A stretch of 64,000 nt of DNA from Paenibacillus massiliensis subsp. panacisoli DSM 21345 (GTDB taxonomy: Bacteria; Bacillota; Bacilli; Paenibacillales; Paenibacillaceae), in the NCBI RefSeq assembly GCF_000426545.1, contig NZ_AUFO01000012.1, forward strand, positions 62,001 through 126,000. The letters run 5' to 3'. The stretch's first letter is position 1; each line of letters opens with the position of its first letter. The notes under the pieces are model-generated. The model was not told the DNA's origin. It searched no databases and worked only from the letters and a program-made list of their open reading frames with translations. Position numbers and translations under genes: made by a program. Below are positions 51,880 to 60,532 of the stretch, piece after piece.

Positions 51880-52641
51880 TCACATACTCTTGATTTGCAG
51901 GCTTTTGCGATAGGAGCGTGGGGTCGTTCCCGTCTCTCTCTTGAACATGTTACAAAATTGAGCATCATTCACGAAGCCAGCTTCGGCCGAGATCTCGGAG
52001 ATGGACATCTGCGTGCTAGCCAGCAGGTGCTTGGAGTAATCCAGACGCTTGATCAGCAAGTACCTGGAAGGGGCCGTACCATAGCGCTCTTTGAACAAAT
52101 GCCGAAATCGATCATAGCTGTAGCCAGACATATCAGCCAGCATATCGACGGATAGACGCTGTTTGAAATGCTCATCAATATGAGCAAGTACATACTGTAG
52201 CCGATCTCCAGAGAACAAGGGATGCCGCTTGCCTGTCCCTCGTTGTAGCAGATGCAACAGCATATGGTGAAGACGATCATTCAGATGCTTCTGAAAGCCC
52301 TCTCGACGTCTTGTATATTCGGTGCTCAGCTCCTGCATATAGCTGCGGATACTGTGCTCCTTGTCATCCCGATGCATACCCTGAAGCTCCGTAGCCTTGG
52401 ACCTAGCTGTCTGAAACCCGATGAACAGCACCTCGGCATCCTCGCGGTGGTCTTCGTCATGCTGCTGTAACGGAGGGATCAAGGCATAAGAGCCAGCTTG
52501 AAAATGGTAGCTATGCTCCCCGATCGTCGAGGTCCCTTTGCCCTTGAGATAATAGATCAGCTCATAGCATTCATGATGATGAGGGATAATATGTGTGAAT
52601 CTGGCATGCTCCGCCCTGACAACATACAGAACTTGATCCAT
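51880..52641 (-). CDS. AraC family transcriptional regulator
   Basis: A 253-residue regulator. An N-terminal cupin sensor (HHHECYELIYYLKGKGTSTIGEHSYHFQAGSYALIPP) precedes the double HTH: VDMLADMSGYSYDRFRHLFKERYGTAPSRYLL and ISEISAEAGFVNDAQFCNMFKRETGTTPRSYR. It is divergent from the nucleoside ABC operon and the intergenic region has repeated GCYGAAWT half-sites, so it probably controls that operon and itself. The inducer would be a nucleoside, nucleobase or pentose. The start ATG is 6 nt after GGAGGGCGATT-like sequence. Confidence 0.85.
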   Translation of the reverse strand: MDQVLYVVRAEHARFTHIIPHHHECYELIYYLKGKGTSTIGEHSYHFQAGSYALIPPLQQHDEDHREDAEVLFIGFQTARSKATELQGMHRDDKEHSIRSYMQELSTEYTRRREGFQKHLNDRLHHMLLHLLQRGTGKRHPLFSGDRLQYVLAHIDEHFKQRLSVDMLADMSGYSYDRFRHLFKERYGTAPSRYLLIKRLDYSKHLLASTQMSISEISAEAGFVNDAQFCNMFKRETGTTPRSYRKSLQIKSM

Positions 52642-52652
52642 AATCGCCCTCC

Positions 52653-52722
52653 CCGAAATTTCGACATTTAGCCGAATCGTACAAAAACATGGCCGAAATC
52701 ATATAAATATCATGGCTGAATT
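52653..52722. promoter_or_regulatory. Repeated GCCGAAAT half-sites, candidate AraC operator
   Basis: Direct repeats related to GCYGAAWT occur at about 52653 (ccgaaat), 52671 (gccgaat), 52692 (gccgaaat) and 52715 (gctgaatt). The last three are spaced 21 and 23 bp, close to two helical turns, as for AraC-family operators. They lie right upstream of the AraC start and about 190 nt before the lipoprotein gene. Confidence 0.55.
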
Positions 52723-52912
52723 TTGTTATGATCATACTCACAAACGAAAGTTAACTGTTGTTACCCATTGTTACGTTCGGTTTTTGGTAATGAAACATTG
52801 CAATATGGTTCAAGTGGGCACATCTGATACACAATTTGTTAGAAAGACCTGATGTACAAGTATGACAGATCATCAATGATTTTAACAACAAACAGGGGTG
52901 TGAGTAAAGAAA

Positions 52913-54040
52913 ATGAAGAAGAATGCATTGGTAATGTGTATGTTGGCTGTGCTGCTACTGCTGTCCGCTTGCGGAGGAACGAAAGGCGCATCTGAAGGAA
53001 CGGGCACAAATGGTACTGACGGTGGTAGTGAACAGGGTGACCGCTTGAAGGTTGTGCTGCTGATTCCAGGCACGCTGGGGGACAAATCATTCTTCGACGC
53101 AGCCAATCATGGTCTGGAAATGGTCAAAACGGAGCTGGACGCCGAGACCAAGGTGATTGAGATGGGTACGGACAAGACGAAGTGGGAGCCTACGTTTAAT
53201 GATATTGCAGCTGAGGACTGGAATATCGTCATTTCCGGTGGTTCCGAGATTACAGAGATGTTCAATGCGACAGCCGAGCTGTATCCTGACAAGACTTTTA
53301 TTAACTATGACACAGACATCGAGGATGCACCTGCCAATGTCTACAACATGTCTTATTCTACGAATCAAGTATCCTTCCTAGCGGGAGCCGTTGCTGCGTT
53401 GGCCACGAAATCGGACATGCCACAGGCCAATGAAGACAACGTAATCGGTTTCCTGGGTGGTATGGATATTCCAGGCATCAACGCCTTTCTCGTAGGCTAT
53501 ATTCAGGGAGCCAAATATGTGGACCCTGACATCAAGGTCGCTGTATCGTATGCAGGTGATTTTGTAAATCCAGCCAAGGGAAAAGAGCTGTCGCTCATTC
53601 AATATAATTCCGGTGTCGATGTGATCTTCAATGTAGCAGGTGGTACTGGCCTTGGCATCTTTGATGCGGCAAAAGAGAAATCCAAATATGCCATTGGCGT
53701 GGATTCCGACCAGGCGGCACTATTGAAAGATACAGACAGTGAGAAAGCGAATCTCATTATTACCTCTGCGATCAAGAAGATTGACACAGCCATCCTTGAA
53801 GCGGTGACCAAAGCCAAGGAAGGCACACTGGAGACGGGCAAACGTGAAGTATTAGGATTCGTCGAGAACGGTGTAGGAATTGCCGAAAATGATATTTACA
53901 AGGAAGTGTTCCCAGCCGAGCTGCAGGCTCAAGTAGAGGACATTAAGAAGAGGCTGATGAACAATGAGATCACAGTAGCGAATGCAATGGGTATGGAGAC
54001 TTCCGAGATCGAAGAGATCCGCAACAGTGTCAAGCCATAA
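52913..54040 (+). CDS. nupN: BMP-family nucleoside-binding lipoprotein
   Basis: A 375-residue solute-binding lipoprotein of the Bmp/PnrA/TmpC family. The lipobox is LLLLSACGG with Cys20. After a low-complexity linker comes the periplasmic-binding fold with VVLLIPGTLGDKSFFDAANHGLE, NIVISGGSEITE, FINYDTDIED, FLAGAVAALATKSD, GFLGGMDIPGINAFLVGYIQGA and IFNVAGGTGLGIFDAAK. It captures nucleosides outside the membrane for the ABC transporter encoded downstream. The ATG at 52913 has a GGGGTG site. The MITE-like element at 54137 separates it from the ATPase gene, so the transcript may include the element. Confidence 0.88.
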   Translation: MKKNALVMCMLAVLLLLSACGGTKGASEGTGTNGTDGGSEQGDRLKVVLLIPGTLGDKSFFDAANHGLEMVKTELDAETKVIEMGTDKTKWEPTFNDIAAEDWNIVISGGSEITEMFNATAELYPDKTFINYDTDIEDAPANVYNMSYSTNQVSFLAGAVAALATKSDMPQANEDNVIGFLGGMDIPGINAFLVGYIQGAKYVDPDIKVAVSYAGDFVNPAKGKELSLIQYNSGVDVIFNVAGGTGLGIFDAAKEKSKYAIGVDSDQAALLKDTDSEKANLIITSAIKKIDTAILEAVTKAKEGTLETGKREVLGFVENGVGIAENDIYKEVFPAELQAQVEDIKKRLMNNEITVANAMGMETSEIEEIRNSVKP

Positions 54041-54384
54041 GCCCACTAACTGAAAGAGGCTATGTCGTTTTTTCATAGTCTACTACCTTTGAATCAATTC
54101 GATTTTTGGTGTTAATGATCTGCGGAGATCGTAGTTAGCGGAAAGCGGGGAAGCCCTAGAGAAACGGAGTGTCCACCTTTAAGCCGGCTGTTCATCAGCT
54201 TTTCAGTTTCATTGGAAAGAACAGCAAGCTTAACAGTGGTCGACAGGGCTCCCCGCTTGCAGCGGCTCTACACTCACACACGGGAATTGATCTTGTACAG
54301 CTGGAAAGTGTAGTCATCCTATTTGATGCATTTTTCGGCTGTATATTTTTTGTGCATATTTGCTGTAGAGAGGAGTTGCCTACC
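54041..54384. other. Intergenic region with MITE-like repeat
   Basis: The 344-nt gap between the lipoprotein and the ATPase gene is mostly occupied by copy A of the inverted-repeat element (54137-54275). A weak hairpin (ggctatg/catagtc) near 54059 follows the lipoprotein gene. No riboswitch-like pattern was recognised. Confidence 0.5.
54137..54275. repeat. MITE-like element, copy A
   Basis: The ends are imperfect inverted repeats: AGCGGAAAGCGGGGAAGCCCT from 54137, and on the other strand GAGTGTAGAGCCGCTGCAAGCG ending at 54275, which share agcgg-aagcgggga-gccct. It is the reverse complement of copy B at 60312-60460, with blocks such as aagaacagcaagcttaacag and agccctagagaaacg kept. It has no coding capacity and can fold into a long hairpin. 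Confidence 0.75.
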
Positions 54385-55950
54385 ATGCCCGGCGCGCTGC
54401 TGGAAATGCGAAACATTACGAAGGTATACCCGAATGGGGTCGTGGCTAACAAGAACATACAGTTCTCTTTGCAGGAGGGCGAGATTCATGCCATTGCTGG
54501 CGAGAACGGTGCAGGCAAGTCCACCTTGATGAAGATGATGTTCGGGATGGAGGAGCCGAGTGAAGGCGAGATTCTGCTAAAAGGCCAGCAGGTGAAGCTG
54601 GGCAATCCGCAGGATGCTATAGCGCTGGGTATTGGTATGGTGCATCAGCATTTCATGCTGGTACCGTCTTTTACAGTTGCAGAGAATATGGTGCTTGGTA
54701 TGGAGCCAAGGCGAGGGGTCGGTATTCACTATGCGGAGGCCGTGCGGATGACGAAGGAGACGGCCCAGAAGTACAACCTGACGGTGAATCCTGAAGCGAA
54801 GGTCGAGGATCTGAGTGTGGGAATGAAGCAGAAGGTGGAGATTCTCAAGGCGCTGCTTCGTGGCGCAGAAATTCTCATTCTGGATGAGCCTACGGCTGTA
54901 TTGACGCCCCAAGAGACGGAGGAGCTGTTCCGGGAGCTCAAGCAGCTGAAGGAGAAGGGCCATACGATCGTGTTCATCTCGCACAAGCTGAAGGAAGTGA
55001 AGGAGATCTGTGACCGGATCACAATTCTACGGGGTGGACGTACAGAGGGTGTATTCAACATAGCGGATGTCAGTGAGCAGGAAATCTCACGGCTGATGGT
55101 CGGACGGGATGTCGTGCTGAAGTATGATAAGACGCGTCCGAGCTATGGTGACCCTGTACTATCGGTACAGGGACTTGGAGCTGTTGATCATGAAGGGAAG
55201 ACTCTGCTGTCGGATATTAGCTTTCATGTTCGTGCCGGAGAGATTGTGGGCATCGCCGGAGTCGAAGGCAACGGACAAGCGCAATTGATCGAGGCTCTGA
55301 CCGGAAGACTGCATAACAGTCAGGCCGTAGGAGAGGTTGCAGTAAAAGGTAGAAGCATCAACACTCTCGACATTCATGATATTCGTAAGCTGGGTGTCTC
55401 CTACATCCCGGAGGATCGGAATCGGCAGGGTGCCGCGAGTGAAGCCAGCATTGCGGATAATCTGATCTCTACCCAGTATCGTTCGAAGAATTTGAATAAA
55501 GGCTTGTTCCTGAGCATGTCATCTGTTCACAAGCTGGCACGCTCACTGATTGAGGAATTCAAGGTGCGGTGCTCTGGCCCCACGCAGCAGATTGGTATGC
55601 TGTCTGGTGGTAATATGCAAAAGGTAGTCGTTGCCCGGGAGTGCTCGACCGGACCCGACCTGCTGATTGCGGAGCAGCCCACGCGTGGCGTGGATATCGG
55701 TGCAGCCCAATTCATCCATCAGAAGCTCCTGGAGCTGCGGGATGCCGGCTGTGCTGTCGTGCTCGTCTCGGCGGATCTGAATGAGATCCTCGAAATGAGT
55801 GATACGCTGCTCGTATTGTACGATGGGAAGATTGTTGCCCGCCTAGAGTCACCAGCCAGTGTCAGTGAAGAGGAGCTTGGCCTCTACATGCTGGGTATTC
55901 AACGTCAGCAGGAGCAATTGAGTGAGGAGGCTTCCCCATGTTCCGATTGA
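54385..55950 (+). CDS. nupO: Nucleoside ABC transporter ATP-binding protein, two NBDs
   Basis: A 521-residue double ATPase of the sugar/nucleoside CUT2-like group. NBD1 has Walker [11 protein letters not shown]-loop, [11 protein letters not shown] signature and [12 protein letters not shown]2 has a degenerate Walker A (GVEGNGQAQ), [14 protein letters not shown] and EQPTRGVD. This asymmetry is normal for the family. The ATG at 54385 has AGAGAGGAG upstream; the 72-codon extension in the longer frame lies in the MITE and is not coding. Its stop overlaps the permease start by 13 nt. Confidence 0.88.
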   Translation: MPGALLEMRNITKVYPNGVVANKNIQFSLQEGEIHAIAGENGAGKSTLMKMMFGMEEPSEGEILLKGQQVKLGNPQDAIALGIGMVHQHFMLVPSFTVAENMVLGMEPRRGVGIHYAEAVRMTKETAQKYNLTVNPEAKVEDLSVGMKQKVEILKALLRGAEILILDEPTAVLTPQETEELFRELKQLKEKGHTIVFISHKLKEVKEICDRITILRGGRTEGVFNIADVSEQEISRLMVGRDVVLKYDKTRPSYGDPVLSVQGLGAVDHEGKTLLSDISFHVRAGEIVGIAGVEGNGQAQLIEALTGRLHNSQAVGEVAVKGRSINTLDIHDIRKLGVSYIPEDRNRQGAASEASIADNLISTQYRSKNLNKGLFLSMSSVHKLARSLIEEFKVRCSGPTQQIGMLSGGNMQKVVVARECSTGPDLLIAEQPTRGVDIGAAQFIHQKLLELRDAGCAVVLVSADLNEILEMSDTLLVLYDGKIVARLESPASVSEEELGLYMLGIQRQQEQLSEEASPCSD

Positions 55951-56987
55951 AGTATTTTGAAGTATTGCGGACCTCAGCGGTCATTCTGATTGCGCTTGCT
56001 ATCGCATTCATTATTATTTCCTTGGTAAGCAGCCAGCCTGTAGAAACGATTCGCATCTTTCTGTTCGAGCCGCTATCAACGGTAAGCAGAATGGGAAATG
56101 TAGTCGAAATGGCCATTCCACTCATGTTCACGGGGCTGTCGGTATCGCTCCTGTTCAAGACGAATATGTTCAACCTTGGAGCAGAGGGTATCTTTTACAT
56201 CTCTGGCATAGTCGCTGCGATTCTGGCTATTCACCTGAGCATGAACGGAATTCTGCACCCGATTATAGCTATTACTGCAGGTTCTATTACGGGAGCGCTC
56301 ATCTCGGCCATACCTGGCTACCTGAAGGCCAAATGGAACGCGAATGAGCTGGTTACCTCTCTGATGTTCAATAGTATTTTATTCGGGATTGGCTTGTACC
56401 TGCTGAATTATCATCTGCGGGATGCCAAGGCCTTCTCGAATGTATCCTATAAATTTGCTCAGACGGCCCAGCTAGACAAAATTGTACCGGGCACCCGCCT
56501 GCATACCGGGCTGATTATTGTGTTGGTACTCATCGTAGCTGCTCACTTCTTCATGTACCGGACCCGGTGGGGGTATGAGCTGCGTATGACGGGGGCTAAC
56601 CGTGAGTTCGCTGGCTACTCTGGCATGAAGACAGCCAAGGTAATCATTGTCGTGCATTTGATTGCAGGCTTCATCGCTGGAATGGGCGGTTCTGTAGAGG
56701 TGCTGGGTATGTATAATCGCTTCCAATGGACTGCGCTGCCAGGATACGGGCTTGATGGCGCACTTGTAGCCATGCTTGCGAAGAATAACCCGCTGTCCGT
56801 TATCGGAGCGGCACTCTTCCTGGCCTATATTCGCATTGGTGCTGATCTGATGGCTCGCCTGTCGGACGTGCCTTCCGAGATGATCTCGATTATTCAGGCT
56901 GTCATTATCCTGCTGATCTCGGCAGAGCAGTTCCTCAAATTCTGGAAGAATCGGATGCTGCTGAAGGAGGCCAAGCTTCATGAATAG
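55938..56987 (+). CDS. nupP: Nucleoside ABC transporter permease 1
   Basis: A 349-residue integral membrane permease (BPD_transp_2 type) with about ten hydrophobic helices. Typical blocks are MVNLGAEG-like FKTNMFNLGAEGIFYISG, AKWNANELVTSLMFNSI, GANREFAGYSGMKTAKV and GYGLDGALVAMLAKNNP. It forms the channel with the second permease. ATG 55938 has GAGGAGG upstream and overlaps the ATPase stop by 13 nt and the next start by 8 nt. Confidence 0.88.
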   Translation: MFRLKYFEVLRTSAVILIALAIAFIIISLVSSQPVETIRIFLFEPLSTVSRMGNVVEMAIPLMFTGLSVSLLFKTNMFNLGAEGIFYISGIVAAILAIHLSMNGILHPIIAITAGSITGALISAIPGYLKAKWNANELVTSLMFNSILFGIGLYLLNYHLRDAKAFSNVSYKFAQTAQLDKIVPGTRLHTGLIIVLVLIVAAHFFMYRTRWGYELRMTGANREFAGYSGMKTAKVIIVVHLIAGFIAGMGGSVEVLGMYNRFQWTALPGYGLDGALVAMLAKNNPLSVIGAALFLAYIRIGADLMARLSDVPSEMISIIQAVIILLISAEQFLKFWKNRMLLKEAKLHE

Positions 56988-57915
56988 TCTGTTGAACGTG
57001 ATTCTTACGACGGATTTTGCATTTTCGGTGCTGCGGGTGACGACGCCGATCCTGTTCGCTGCATTGGGTGCCTTGATCTCCAATCGTGCGGGCATCATCA
57101 ACATCGGTATGGAAGGCATCATGCTGGTATCAGCGCTGGCTGGGGTTGTTGTTAGCTCTTATACAAGCAGTGCCTGGATAGGCTTGCTGGGTGCTGTCCT
57201 TTCTGGTACAGCGATTGCCGGGCTGCTAGCTTTCTTCACCCTTAAGTTCAAGACGCATATTATTCTGGGCGGGGTTGCTATCAATATGTTCGCATCAGGG
57301 GGAACTGTATTCCTGCTGTACCTGTTAAGCGGCGATAAAGGCTCGTCCACCTCCTTGCCCAGCAAGGTGCTGCCTAGCCTGGATATTCCCCTGCTTGATC
57401 AGGTGCCGGTGCTCGGTCCGATCCTGTCCGGTCATCATATTCTGACTTATGTCTCTATACTGGCGGTTATCGCCGTCTATTATCTGTTGAAGCGAACGCC
57501 GCTGGGGCTGCAGATTCGCTCGGTTGGCGAGAATCCACACGCAGCTCAATCCGTCGGAGTCAGCGTGGTGAAAATTCAATATGCGGCCTTACTGCTGAGT
57601 GGTTTTTTCGCCAGTCTGGGAGGAGCCTACATGTCGATGGGGTACCTGTCCCTGTTCACTCGGGATATGATTGCCGGACGGGGCTGGATTGCGATCGCAG
57701 CTGAGTCCATGGGGCGGAGCACGACAGTAGGTACAGCACTGACCTCGCTGCTCTTCGGTGCAGCAGAAGCGTTAGCAAATGCACTGCAGGTGCTCAAGAT
57801 TCCAGCCGAGCTGATCGGTACGTTGCCATATGTGGCTACCGTCATCGGTCTGATCGTCTATGCGATTGCAGAGACACGCAAGAAGCGCCGGAAGCTGGCA
57901 CAAAAAACGAACTGA
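56980..57915 (+). CDS. nupQ: Nucleoside ABC transporter permease 2
   Basis: A 311-residue permease of the same family, with RAGIINIGMEGIMLVSAL, GGVAINMFASGGTVFLL, RSVGENPHAAQSVGVSV and MSMGYLSLFTRDMIAGRGWIA. It ends in a basic tail (ETRKKRRKLAQKTN). Eight-nt overlap with permease 1 and 10 nt to the nucleoside hydrolase show tight coupling. With NupN, NupO and NupP it would import a wide range of nucleosides. Confidence 0.88.
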   Translation: MNSLLNVILTTDFAFSVLRVTTPILFAALGALISNRAGIINIGMEGIMLVSALAGVVVSSYTSSAWIGLLGAVLSGTAIAGLLAFFTLKFKTHIILGGVAINMFASGGTVFLLYLLSGDKGSSTSLPSKVLPSLDIPLLDQVPVLGPILSGHHILTYVSILAVIAVYYLLKRTPLGLQIRSVGENPHAAQSVGVSVVKIQYAALLLSGFFASLGGAYMSMGYLSLFTRDMIAGRGWIAIAAESMGRSTTVGTALTSLLFGAAEALANALQVLKIPAELIGTLPYVATVIGLIVYAIAETRKKRRKLAQKTN

Positions 57916-57925
57916 GGAGAGGACC

Positions 57926-58885
57926 ATGACTAGACCAATTATTATTGACTGCGATCCGGGGCATGACGATGCCATTGCTATATTGCTGGCGCTGGCTCAT
58001 CCTGCGCAGCTGGAGATCAAAGGAATCACCACAGTAGGCGGCAACCAGGTGTTGGAGAAAATCACAGATAACGCACTGAAGATTCTGAGCTTCGTAGGTG
58101 CGGACATCCCTGTAGCCAAAGGCGCGAAGGGACCGCTGCTCGGTACGCTGGTGACGGGAGAAGAGGCTCATGGCGAATCCGGCATGGATGGCCCGGTGCT
58201 ACCTCCAAGCCGCTATCGTCCGCTGGAGATGGGAGCAGTCGAATTCATGCGGGATATCCTGCTGTCCTCGCCTGAGCCCGTTACATTGGTACCGATTGGC
58301 CCGCTGACTAACATTGCGACGTTGATTCGTGCCTATCCTGAGCTACAATCCCGTATTGCGGGCATTTCGATGATGGGCGGCGGACTTGCCTACGGCAATG
58401 TGACACGCACAGCGGAATTCAACATTTACGTTGATCCCGAGGCGGCTCAGATTGTCTTCGAATCAGGCATTCCTATTACAATGAGCGGTCTGGACGTGAC
58501 GGATAAGGCCGCTATATTCGACGAAGAGATCGAAGCGCTGAAGACGCGTGGCCCAGTCTCTGTCATGGTAGGAGAGCTACTGGATTTCTATTCGATCTTC
58601 GGGAAAAAGATGGGCTATCATGGCAATGCACTGCATGATCCATGTGCTATTGCATGGTTGCTGAAGCCCGAGCTGTTCCAGTCCAAAATGGTGGATGTCA
58701 CGATCGAGACACAAGGGACGTATACCCGCGGGATGACGGTAGGTGACCTGCGTACGAAGACAGACCGGGAGCCGAACGTTAATGTGCTGCTCGGCGTTGA
58801 TCGTGAAGCCTTTATTCGTCTTATTTTTGAAGCGCTGGCTATACTGGATGCCAAGGTGCTGCAAGCCTCGCAAGGAGATGCATAA
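57926..58885 (+). CDS. Nucleoside hydrolase (inosine-uridine preferring type)
   Basis: A 319-residue nucleoside N-ribohydrolase. The calcium-binding DCDPGHDDA near residues 8-16, the block IGPLTNIATLI, MMGGGLAYGNVTRTAEFNIYVDPEAAQIV (the Asn and Asp/Glu of the family) and HDPCAIAWLL (final metal Asp) are present. It splits imported nucleosides into base and ribose. ATG 57926 has GAGGAG upstream, 10 nt after the permease gene, so uptake and cleavage are co-expressed. Confidence 0.9.
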   Translation: MTRPIIIDCDPGHDDAIAILLALAHPAQLEIKGITTVGGNQVLEKITDNALKILSFVGADIPVAKGAKGPLLGTLVTGEEAHGESGMDGPVLPPSRYRPLEMGAVEFMRDILLSSPEPVTLVPIGPLTNIATLIRAYPELQSRIAGISMMGGGLAYGNVTRTAEFNIYVDPEAAQIVFESGIPITMSGLDVTDKAAIFDEEIEALKTRGPVSVMVGELLDFYSIFGKKMGYHGNALHDPCAIAWLLKPELFQSKMVDVTIETQGTYTRGMTVGDLRTKTDREPNVNVLLGVDREAFIRLIFEALAILDAKVLQASQGDA

Positions 58886-58886
58886 C

Positions 58887-60272
58887 ATGGCGGGCTGGAC
58901 AGACTTGCAAGAGACGGTGAGGCTGGAGCTCATACAGCGGGGCGAAGAGGGCTGCGATACGCAGGGCTTTGCGGAGCGCTGGACAGCTGCGGGTCAGGAC
59001 GAACATAAGCTGCTGGAGCTATATCATGAGCTAATGAGCCTCACTGTAACTCCGGAATTCCCCTTCGAGGAGCCTTCAGATCTGGAAGGAATTCGTCGTC
59101 TGCGGCCAGATGGCCCACGGACTCTTCAGGCCGACTGGAGTGAGGAGATATGGCAGGATAAATTCCGTGGTGCCTGGCTGGGACGCAGTATTGGTTGCGC
59201 GCTCGGTAAGCCGCTGGAGCACCCTGATTATTTGTACGGCAAGGATGGACGACCAGGATGGGAGAATGTCGAGCTCTGGTTCAAGGGGGCGGACGCTTGG
59301 CCGATCCAAGGCTATACGCCAGAGCATTCCAGAGCTGAACAGGAGTACGGGCTGGGGTTGACGGATTTGGGACCCCTGAGTGTACGGGAGAAAATTCGCT
59401 TCATGGAAAGCGATGATGATATCCGCTATACGATTTTGGGCCTGCTCATGCTGGAGGAGAAGGGGCTCGACTGGGATTCCTGGGATATCGGGAAGCTGTG
59501 GCATCGCCGTCTGACGTACAGTCAGGTATGTACAGCAGAGACCCAGGCCTACATGAATTTTGCACAGGAGACTTCTCATCTTCATCCGGGCAAGCCTTCG
59601 AACTGGTTGGAGCGCCAGGAGCATGTACGGATGCACTTGAATCCTTATCGGGAATGGATTGGAGCTGCGATTCGTGCCGATGGTCTGGCCTATGGTGTAG
59701 CCGGGCGACCAGAGTTGGCAGCAGAGCTGGGCTGGCGCGATGCCTCGTTCTCTCATGTGAAGAATGGCATTTATGGTGAGATGCTGGCTGCGGCTATGAT
59801 TGCGGCTGCATTCGTGGAGAGCGACAGTGAGCGCATTGTACAGGTTGGCTTAAGTGAGATTCCGAGGACCAGTCGCTTGGCGGCGGATGTTCAGCGTGGC
59901 ATGGAGATTGGGCTTGAGGCTCGCAATGAACGGGAGCTCGTTAGCCGGATCTGGGATACCTTCAGTCACTATGATGCGGTGCACACGAATAACAATGCGG
60001 CGCTGGTAGCAGCGTCACTAGTATATGCGGGCAATGATTTTGAGAAGGCGGTAGTGACCTCTGTATACGGAGGAATGGATACGGACTGCAACGGGGCTAC
60101 CGTAGGCTCCATTATGGGGGCACGACTCGGTGCATCACAGCTGCCGCAGTCCTGGACAGCTCCGCTAAATGATACGCTGTATGCTGATCTGATCGGCTTT
60201 GATCCGGTGTCCATCTCCTCTTGCGCTGAGCGTAGCTATCAGGTATTCCTGAAGCTGCGTCAGCAGGCTTAG
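58887..60272 (+). CDS. ADP-ribosylglycohydrolase family protein
   Basis: A 461-residue member of the ADP-ribosyl-(dinitrogen reductase) glycohydrolase/DraG-like family. After an N-terminal helical extension (about 1-75), DKFRGAWLGRSIGCALGKPLE opens the all-helical core; metal ligands are expected in ESDDDIRYTI and YGGMDTDCNGATVGSIMGA. Members hydrolyse ADP-ribosyl or other ribosyl N-glycosides. ATG 58887 has AAGGAG 9 nt upstream, one base after the hydrolase stop. Placement in a nucleoside operon suggests a nucleoside or ribosyl derivative as substrate rather than a modified protein. Confidence 0.85.
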   Translation: MAGWTDLQETVRLELIQRGEEGCDTQGFAERWTAAGQDEHKLLELYHELMSLTVTPEFPFEEPSDLEGIRRLRPDGPRTLQADWSEEIWQDKFRGAWLGRSIGCALGKPLEHPDYLYGKDGRPGWENVELWFKGADAWPIQGYTPEHSRAEQEYGLGLTDLGPLSVREKIRFMESDDDIRYTILGLLMLEEKGLDWDSWDIGKLWHRRLTYSQVCTAETQAYMNFAQETSHLHPGKPSNWLERQEHVRMHLNPYREWIGAAIRADGLAYGVAGRPELAAELGWRDASFSHVKNGIYGEMLAAAMIAAAFVESDSERIVQVGLSEIPRTSRLAADVQRGMEIGLEARNERELVSRIWDTFSHYDAVHTNNNAALVAASLVYAGNDFEKAVVTSVYGGMDTDCNGATVGSIMGARLGASQLPQSWTAPLNDTLYADLIGFDPVSISSCAERSYQVFLKLRQQA

Positions 60273-60311
60273 AGCAAGAACTTTAGAGTAGACTTTGACC
60301 GAATCAAAACG

Positions 60312-60460
60312 GAGTGTAGAGCCGCTGCAAGCGGGGAGCCCTGTTGACTGCTGTTAAGCTTGCTGTTCTTTGATTTGAGCTAAATAGCAGTTGAACAGCA
60401 GTTGAACAGTAACCTTAAAGGCAGACACTTCGTTTCTCTAGGGCTTCCCTGCTTACCGCT
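60312..60460. repeat. MITE-like element, copy B (inverted)
   Basis: Starts GAGTGTAGAGCCGCTGCAAG and ends agggcttccctgcttaccgct. It is an inverted copy of the element at 54137-54275 with a slightly longer centre containing the duplicated cagttgaaca. It lies between the end of the ADP-ribosylglycohydrolase gene and its terminator. Confidence 0.75.
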
Positions 60461-60473
60461 GACCACGCACGAG

Positions 60474-60518
60474 AAGCTTCCAAGACCACAATCTACGTGG
60501 GTCTGGAAGCTTTTTTTG
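60474..60518. terminator. Terminator at the end of the nucleoside operon
   Basis: AAGCTTCCAAGACCAC pairs with GTGGGTCTGGAAGCTT (with one bulge) and is followed by TTTTT. The GH42 gene converges on it, so it probably works in both directions. Confidence 0.85.
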
Positions 60519-60532
60519 CATATTTATACTTT

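Noticed and set aside
54041..54384. Purine-type riboswitch ahead of the nucleoside ABC genes
   Set aside because: The gap is explained by the inverted-repeat element; no riboswitch core could be recognised.
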